Below are positions 57,439 to 64,000 of a stretch of DNA of 64,000 bases, one piece after another. The notes below the pieces were generated by a model. That model saw only the letters and a list, made by a program, of their open reading frames with translations, was not told the DNA's origin and did not search any database. The DNA comes from Orobanche coerulescens (Eukaryota; Streptophyta; Magnoliopsida; Lamiales; Orobanchaceae): NCBI GenBank assembly GCA_033398695.1, contig JAWKAU010000211.1, forward strand, positions 124,001 to 188,000, given 5' to 3'. Every line of letters starts with the position of its first letter. Position 1 is the first letter of the stretch. The position numbers were made by a program, and so were the translations under genes.

Positions 57439-58214
57439 AGACAACTTGCATCTTGGGGAGGGGAGGAAATTCAAGTGGCAATTAAACAATAAAAGAATGT
57501 TCAGCTTTCTCTTACAAAAGCAGCAGGATTCTTGGCAAAAGGGCGGTCACAAACTTCAACTTGGAGACAAGACCCAACTTTTACTTTTGTCAACAAGTGA
57601 CTTGAATAAACTTTATATTATCTTTTATTATTCTAAGCTCAGCTTGTATTAGTTTAAGTTATCGTGTCAGGCTGCTTTTGCCTATAAATAGTGGCAGTGG
57701 AGTTGTAATGAACAATTATTGAATGTTGAAGGATTGAGAACACTTTGTGTTTTTCTGGTGAATGCTTTTCATCAAAACTTGGTTTTTATTCGACGCGTTT
57801 CGAATACTAATCTGATTGATTCTCAATAGGTCTTGAGGAGAAATCACTTTATCAAATTATAGGTCTAATTTGATAAAACATCTGTTCATATCTTGTTTCG
57901 ATATTCTGTTTATTTTTCGATACAGTTTTATACTTGTTCAATATTTCGTACAAAGTGTTGTTCGATCCTTCGAACGTGTTTCCTGTCTTAAAGTCGCTTC
58001 CGAACGAAACGTGCTGTTTCGAGTCTTTTCCTTTGGGCCAGATTCCTGTCTTGTGGCTGTCTCGAATTGCCGCCTTCATCGCTGGACAGTATTGGTGCTG
58101 TAGCGAGCTGTTGTCACCAGTTCCAGACAGTTTCTTGCTGATAGCTTCCGTTCGTCAAAGAAGCCTTCCGCTGTATCGATAGCGAATTCACATAACCAGT
58201 GAGAATTCGTATCA
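57297..58214 (+). repeat. R10 3' LTR
   Basis: 918 bp, polypurine tract 57283-57296 (AAAGGGGGAGGGGA). TATAAATA at 57683-57690. Confidence 0.93.
57830..57877 (+). promoter_or_regulatory. Paired TAGGTC-loop stem-loops in R10 3' LTR
   Basis: 57830-57849 and 57848-57877, as in the 5' LTR. Confidence 0.66.
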
Positions 58215-61181
58215 GTGGCGAAACAAAAGTCACCAAACAAGTGTTGGTGGCATTCAAAATTGGCAAATATCAAGACGAAGTATTATGTGACGTAGTGCCG
58301 ATGCAAGCCGGACATGTATTGTTGGGTCGACCCTGGCAATTTGACAGAAAAGTATCTCACAACGGATACACTAATAAGTATTCGTTCGAATTCGAACAGC
58401 GCAAAGTTACCCTCGCCCCGTTAACTCCGCAACAAGTCTACGAAGATCAACTCAAATTACAAGCTGAAAATGTACCAAAAGGAGTAGTCGAGACCAAGGA
58501 AAAGAAAGAGGAGAGTTCGAAAATCAGCCTCTATGCTAGGGCTGGAGAAATTAAAAGGGCAATAAAAGAAAAACAGCCCATGATTGTTATCCTATTTAAA
58601 GAAACACTACTAACCAATAACGGGCTTAAAAGCTCTTTGCCCGATGTTGTTGTTTCTCTTTTGCAGGAATACAAGGATGTGTTTGCCGAAGAAATTCCAC
58701 CTGGTTTACCGCCCATCCGTGGAATCGAACATCAGATAGACTTTGTTCCCGGTGCACCAATTCCTAATCGGCCAGCTTATCGGAGTAATCCGGATGAAAC
58801 GAAAGAAATTCAGCGGCAAGTGACCGAGCTAATGGAAAAAGGACATGTACGAGAAAGTCTAAGCCCCTGTGCTGTACCCGTGCTACTCGTTCCGAAGAAG
58901 GATTCAACCTGGAGGATGTGTGTTGACTGTCGAGCTATAAACAATATTACGGTAAAGTATCGACATCCTATCCCTCGCTTAGATGATATGTTAGATGAAT
59001 TACACGGTTCTAGCGTGTTCTCTAAAATTGATCTTAAAAGTGGTTATCACCAAATTAGGATGAAAGAAGGAGACGAATGGAAGACTGCATTTAAAACTAA
59101 ATACTGACTGCATTTAATGGATGGTTATGCCATTTGGTTTAACTAACGCCCCTAGTACCTTTATGCGTTTAATGAACCATATTTTGCGTGCCTATTTAGG
59201 AAAATTCGTAGTTGTGTATTTTGACGACATACTTATATATAGCAAGAATTTGGAAGAACATGTTGAACATCTCCGAATGGTAATAATGGTACTTAAGAAG
59301 GAAAACTTATATGCTAATCTAAGCAAATGCACTTTTTGCACAGATAGACTAGTATTTTTGGGATTCATTGTTAGTGCTCAGGGAATTCAAGTAGATGACG
59401 AGAAAATTAAAGCCATCCAAGAATGGTCAAGTCCTAAGAATATAGGAGAAGTAAGAAGTTTTCACGGTTTAGCAAGTTTCTACAGGAGGTTTGTACCAAA
59501 TTTCAATTCCATAGCCGCACCTATGACTGAAGTAATGAAAAAGACTGTAGGCTTTCACTGGGGAGAAGTTCAAGAAACAGCTTTTCAACTATTAAAGGAA
59601 AAACTGACTAAGGCCCCGGTTTTATCCCTCCCTAATTTTTCTAAATCTTTTGAGATTGAATGTGACGCTTCAGGAACAGGAATAGGAGCTGTATTAATGC
59701 AAGATGGGAAACCTTTAGCTTACTTCAGCGAAAAATTGGGTGGTCCTACACTCAACTATCCGACATACGACAAAGAACTCTATGCGTTGGTAAGAGCTTT
59801 GAAAACGTGGCAACATTATCTGTGGCCAAAGCAATTTGTGATTCACACGGATCATGAATCACTAAAACACCTTAAAGGGCAGCACCGACTCAACAAACGA
59901 CACGCTAAATGGGTAGAGTTTATTGAAACTTTTCCATATGTTATTCGTTACAAAAAGGGTAAAGAAAATGTGGTCGCCGATGCTCTCTCTCGAAGGTATA
60001 CACTTATCTCCACTCTTGATGCTAAATTGCTCGGTTTTGAACATATTAAAGAATTGTATTGCAATGATAATGATTTTGGACAAATTTACAAAGAATGTGA
60101 ACAAACAGCTCACGGGCAATTCTACAAACATAATGATTATTTGTTTCATGGAAATCAGTTATGTATCCCTGCTTGTTCATTACGAGAATTATTTGTGCAT
60201 GAAGCACATAGTGGTGGTTTAATGGGACACTTTGGGATAGCAAAAACTTTAGCTATTTTACATGAGCATTTTTATTGGCCACATATGAAACGAGATGTTG
60301 AACGAATTTGTAGTCGATGCATAACCTGTAAACAAGCTAAATCAAAAGTGTTACCAAATGGACTATATACACCCTTACCTATTTCTACCGAACCATGGGT
60401 AGATATATCGATGGATTTCATTCTAGGACTACCAAGGAGTAAAAACGGAAAAGACTCAATTTTTGTGGTAGTTGATAGGTTTTCAAAAATGGCACACTTT
60501 ATTTCATGTCACAAAACTGATGATGCTTCACACATCGCAAATCTATTCTTTAAGGAAATAATAAGACTACATGGAATGCCTCGGACAATTGTGTCTGATC
60601 GAGATACAAAATTTTTAAGTTATTTTTGGAAAACTTTGTGGGGAAAACTGGGCACAAAACTACTATTTTCAACTACTTGCCATCCCCAAACAGACGGACA
60701 AACTGAAGTTGTTAACAGAACATTATCCACTTTATTAAGAGCAGTTATTAAAAAGAATATCAAAACATGGGAAGAAAGCCTCCCTCACGTTGAATTTGCA
60801 TATAATCGATCGGTACATTCAGCTACTAAATATTCTCCGTTCGAAATTGTATATGGATTTAACCCCTTAACTCCTTTGGATTTAATCCCTCTGCCTATTT
60901 CTGAGTTTGTTAACTTAGATGGTGCTAAAAAGGCTGAGTACGTCAAGAAAATACATGAGCAAACACGCCTAAACATTGAAAGAAGAACTGAGCAATATGC
61001 TAAGCAAGCCAACAAAGGGCGTCGTAAGGTAACATTCGAACCAGGGGATTGGGTTTGGTTGCACATGAGAAAAGAAAGATTTCCAGCACAACGACGATCT
61101 AAACTACTTCCCCGAGGAGATGGTCCTTTTCAAGTCTTGGAACGCGTCAATGATAATGCTTACAAGCTGGAGTTACAGTGA
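58215..61181 (+). pseudogene. R9 protease end, RT, RNase H and integrase
   Basis: Resumes after R10 with GETKVTKQVLVAF and LLGRPWQFDRKV. RT has VPKKDSTWRMCVDCRAINNI. A stop at 59105-59107 follows a local change (AAATACTGACTGC against AAATACGGGTATGC in R2). A 686-codon frame from 59121 then runs without break through [21 protein letters not shown] (about 59217-59245), RNase H ([21 protein letters not shown]) and integrase (HSGGLMGHF...[49 protein letters not shown]). A 2-base loss near 61172 ends it at 61181. The frame just after also shares the FNVVT truncation with R2. Confidence 0.92.
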
Positions 61182-61277
61182 GTATAATGTGAGTACTACT
61201 TTTAATGTGGTGACTTAAGTTGTTTTGATGTAGGAGGCAAACGGATTTGAGGACAAATCCTTTTCAAGAGGAAGGAA

Positions 61278-62272
61278 TGATGAGAAACCCTTTGGATTAT
61301 CCATCGGACCCGGTAAAAATACTGTTGGTCCATCACAAGAGCACGAGCTAAACAATTCAAAGAATCAATCAACGGACTAGTACAAATCATCTGGGATAGT
61401 GAAAGTGCTAAGAAACCAATCGAGATGGACCCTAAAAGCGAAGCGGTTGTCAACATCATCAAGATACGGGAAGATAAATGTCCAACTCATAGCCGTTGTA
61501 TTTGATTTAATTTCGGCCCTACAATTGAAGACAAATCGGCCATGACATGAAGAAGTCTTAGATCATCATCATTATCAAAGTCATGATATGTGTATCATGA
61601 ATATCTAGCAAGAAGATTTGGAAGGAGACTTTGAAGAAAGATAATTCAGCCCTCTATTTTCATATAGCCGTTGTCTTAAAGATTAAAATCCTCATTATCA
61701 CCATCAAAGTCTTGATATGTATATCAAGAGAATCTAGCAAGAAAAGACTTCTTCCACCACATGACCTTTGCATTTGAAAATTCAGCTCATGACCGTTGCT
61801 ATAGATTCACCATTTTCTTCATGCTTTATTCCTTTGTCAAAAGTAATCTTTGTTTATTTTATTTTAGTTTGAATTAAGCTTAAAATGGCACCTATTTAAA
61901 GGCCATTTTCGGATTTGTAAGACACCAGATTTTTTATCCATCATAAACGTATTGTTTTACTTGAGTTTTATTAACTCTTTGTGTTCGGTTTTGTTACTAT
62001 ACCAGGCAGCCTTCGTTTTCTTCACCCGAAGTGCTGTTTTTCACCTTGATTCTAAAGTTCTACTTACGTATATTTGTTGGGTTCTAGAATTATTTCTAGA
62101 GTTCGCATTTTGCGATTCGTAGGGTTGAGGACCGATTATCTTCCATCAACTTACATCCCTCCTTGTTACGTTGTTTTTCAGCCCACTATACATCAAACTA
62201 CGCTTCCGCATTACTCGAAGTCATATCACTCCAAACATTTCATATCACTTCGTTTTTTCCAAGTTCATATCA
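61278..62272 (+). repeat. R9 3' LTR
   Basis: 995 bp, polypurine tract 61266-61277. TATTTAAA box in an inverted repeat (61882-61909). Its first 230 bases encode the basic tail found in R2, with small indels. Confidence 0.94.
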
Positions 62273-62277
62273 CTTCT

Positions 62278-63086
62278 GGAATACATTATGGAGAAAAGTG
62301 GGTACTAAACTTCTATTCAGTACTTCACATCACCCACAAACCGATGGACAAACCGAAGTAACTAATCGAACCTTGGGAGCATTATTGCGAGGATTGGTGA
62401 ATAAAACACAAAAAGATTGGGACATTAAACTTGCACATGCGGAATTCGCATACAACCGATCACCCGGCTTCGCCACGGCCCATTCACCTTTTGAAGTAGT
62501 ATACGGAATAAATCCGCACATGCCATTAGATTTGATTCCCTTGCCGAGCGACGAATTGGTTCACAAAGACGCCGAATCAAAACTCAAGTCAATGATGAAG
62601 TTACATGAAAAGGTAAGAGAGCGGATCAAAGAAGTGAATGAAATTTACAAACGGAAGTCGAACAAAAATAAAAAAGCGAGACTATTCGATGTTGGCGACT
62701 TAGTCTGGATACACTTGAGGAAGGAACGATTCCCAAACAAACGCAAGAACAAATTAATGCCGAGAGCCGAAGGTCCGTACAAAATTGTGGGAAAAGTGAA
62801 CGACAACGCCTACAAAGTAGAACTTCCGGGCGATTACGGAGTACACGCGACTTTCAACGTAAGTGATCTCTCGCCTTACCTTGACGACGATGGCATTACG
62901 GAATTGAGGTCAATTCCTTTCAAAGAAGAAGGGAATGATACGATATCTAATATTCCAATCGAAGAAGCTCCAATAAAAATCGACATCCACGACGATACAA
63001 ATTCGCATGGTCATGCATCATTATACTTGGGAGAAAAGAACACGCGGATTGGAGTTACGTTGTTAATTGGAACCAGAATAACGTAA
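62278..63086 (+). pseudogene. R8 integrase C part and LTR-encoded tail
   Basis: Continues integrase after R9 in the same frame: [21 protein letters not shown] with the catalytic Glu in TEVTNR, then FAYNRSPGFATAHSPFE, FDVGDLVWIHLRKERFP and SPYLDDDGITELR. From 62936 the codons lie in the 3' LTR and end LLIGTRIT at 63086. This stretch is free of stops, whereas the matching R4 stretch is broken. FNVSDL replaces FNVGDL. Confidence 0.9.
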
Positions 63087-63902
63087 AACTCGACGACGGA
63101 ATCGGTCCGAAAGCATGAAAACTCGGCCACATCATGCTTGAAAGGGACCCTTACTTGACTTCATATCTTTGGCAAGATAATGAAGATATTTCTCCTTCCC
63201 CACCATTACTACAAATCGTCCAAGCCTTCCCCACCTTTCCTTCATGTCATTATCCTTCATGTCATAGTCACCATAATAATTCCAAAAGGACTTGATATCA
63301 TATCACCACAAAATCCTCATCATCCCTCCATGTTTCGGCCGATTTGAACAAAAAAATTTGATGAAGACTTTCATCAAATGTCTCCTTCATGTCATTATCC
63401 TTCATGTCATAATCACCATGATAATTCCAAAAAGACTTGATATCATATCACCACAAAATCCTCATGAACCCTACATGATTCGGCCGATTTGAAGAAGTGC
63501 TAGGAAGTTTCATTTGCTTGTTTTTGTTGTATTTTCTATGGTTGGAAACTACTATATATAGTAGTGCTTGTTGTATTTGTAAGTATCTTGAAAATCAATA
63601 AACCTTGTATTTCTTTTGAAATATACGTTGAACGAGTTCAACAAAACTTTAGTTATTGTTTCGATGCGTCTCGAGATTTTAACTTGATCAATTCTCAATA
63701 GGTCTTGAGAAGAGATTACCTTTATCGAGTTATAGGTCTAATTCGATAAAACACATCCAAATCCGTATACCATACTACCTCACGGCCGAACTCCATTCAA
63801 ATTCGGTCACCCCTTGTAATTTTCGAGTGATACTTTGATAGTTGTCAAGACATAATAATCTTCCGTTGTATTTCATACGCATTACGTACGTAATTCGTAT
63901 CA
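62936..63902 (+). repeat. R8 3' LTR
   Basis: 967 bp, polypurine tract 62922-62935. TATATATA at 63553-63560. Very close to the 5' LTR. Confidence 0.94.
63692..63750 (+). promoter_or_regulatory. Paired TAGGTC-loop stem-loops in R8 3' LTR
   Basis: 63692-63711 and 63721-63750. Confidence 0.65.
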
Positions 63903-64000
63903 AGCGGGATGCCCTCCTAGCAATAGAAATACACCGACTAGAATAAGGGCACTGAAAGAATAGATGAGAATGAGACTCTAGCGCCATACCACATAGGACA
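63903..64000 (-). pseudogene. LINE-3 ORF2 zinc-binding fragment, continues off right edge
   Basis: The minus strand reads MALESHSHLFFQCPYSSRCI, matching the zf-RVT-like end of LINE-2 ORF2 (CGMAVETHSHLFF). It joins 44767-45234 once R8 is removed. The remainder lies outside the window. Confidence 0.82.

Larger units (their letters stand above)
52204..58214 (+). mobile_element. R10: family C Ty3/gypsy element with many small deletions
   Basis: LTRs 52204-53116 and 57297-58214, target GTGGC at 52199-52203 and 58215-58219. The internal region is colinear with R7 but carries dozens of 1-3 base losses, far more than the flanking R9 sequence. Confidence 0.94.
49755..62272 (+). mobile_element. R9: family B Ty3/gypsy element, split by R10
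   Basis: LTRs 49755-50750 and 61278-62272, target CTTCT at 49750-49754 and 62273-62277. Same family as R2 but on the other strand. R10 interrupts protease at 52204. Confidence 0.95.
45235..63902 (+). mobile_element. R8: family E Ty3/gypsy element, split by R9
   Basis: LTRs 45235-46200 and 62936-63902, target copies AGCGG at 45230-45234 and 63903-63907. Internal coding runs 46252-49754 and 62278-63086 around R9. It is the second copy of the R4 family. Confidence 0.95.

Overview
This is plant genomic DNA made almost entirely of transposable elements stacked inside one another. I see no host protein-coding gene, tRNA, rRNA or CRISPR array. The elements are Ty3/gypsy LTR retrotransposons with a CCHC Gag knuckle, a DGG protease, a YLDD or YFDD reverse transcriptase and an HHCC/DDE integrase. 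There are also plant L1-type LINEs whose ORF1 has a DUF4283-like domain plus a CCHC knuckle. Primer-binding sites resemble the plant initiator-Met type (TGGTATCAGAGC). The pol frame runs into the 3' LTR to encode a short tail. These traits fit CRM-like chromoviruses, which tend to sit in centromeric or pericentromeric DNA. Lineage and location are inferences. The species cannot be named beyond flowering plant.

I call the LTR elements R1 to R10. Left part: LINE-1 (minus strand, pieces 1-275, 4937-6486, 12987 to about 15040) is split by R1 (276-4936, a non-autonomous element with a mosaic LTR, TSD ATAGC) and by R2 (6487-12986, family B, TSD TCAGG). LINE-1 itself sits inside R3 (15037-17918, family A, minus). 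R3 sits inside the 5' LTR of R4 (17919-44501, family E, plus).

Middle part: R4 is split by R5 (21633-42153, family D, minus, TSD TACAT/TCCAT). R5 is split just upstream of gag by R6 (26802-41114, family A, plus, TSD TAAGG). The 5' LTR of R6 is split by R7 (27452-33564, family C, minus, TSD GACTT), and its gag by the 5'-truncated LINE-2 (34105-35794). The only stretch I cannot assign to a transposon is 44502-44766.

Right part: LINE-3 (minus, 44767-45234 and 63903-64000) is split by R8 (45235-63902, family E, plus, TSD AGCGG). R8 is split in integrase by R9 (49755-62272, family B, plus, TSD CTTCT). R9 is split in protease by R10 (52204-58214, family C, plus, TSD GTGGC). Each full element would supply Gag (particle), protease, RT/RNase H and integrase from one polyprotein. 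All copies here are broken. R5 is the most intact, with one frameshift visible.

The most notable signals are: a pair of stem-loops sharing the loop TAGGTC in U5 of every non-family-B LTR (15 copies), with arm changes that keep pairing; the R1 LTR, which has doubled termini and mosaic origin; a possibly shared non-pol ORF in R1 and R3; and shared coding defects in both family B copies.
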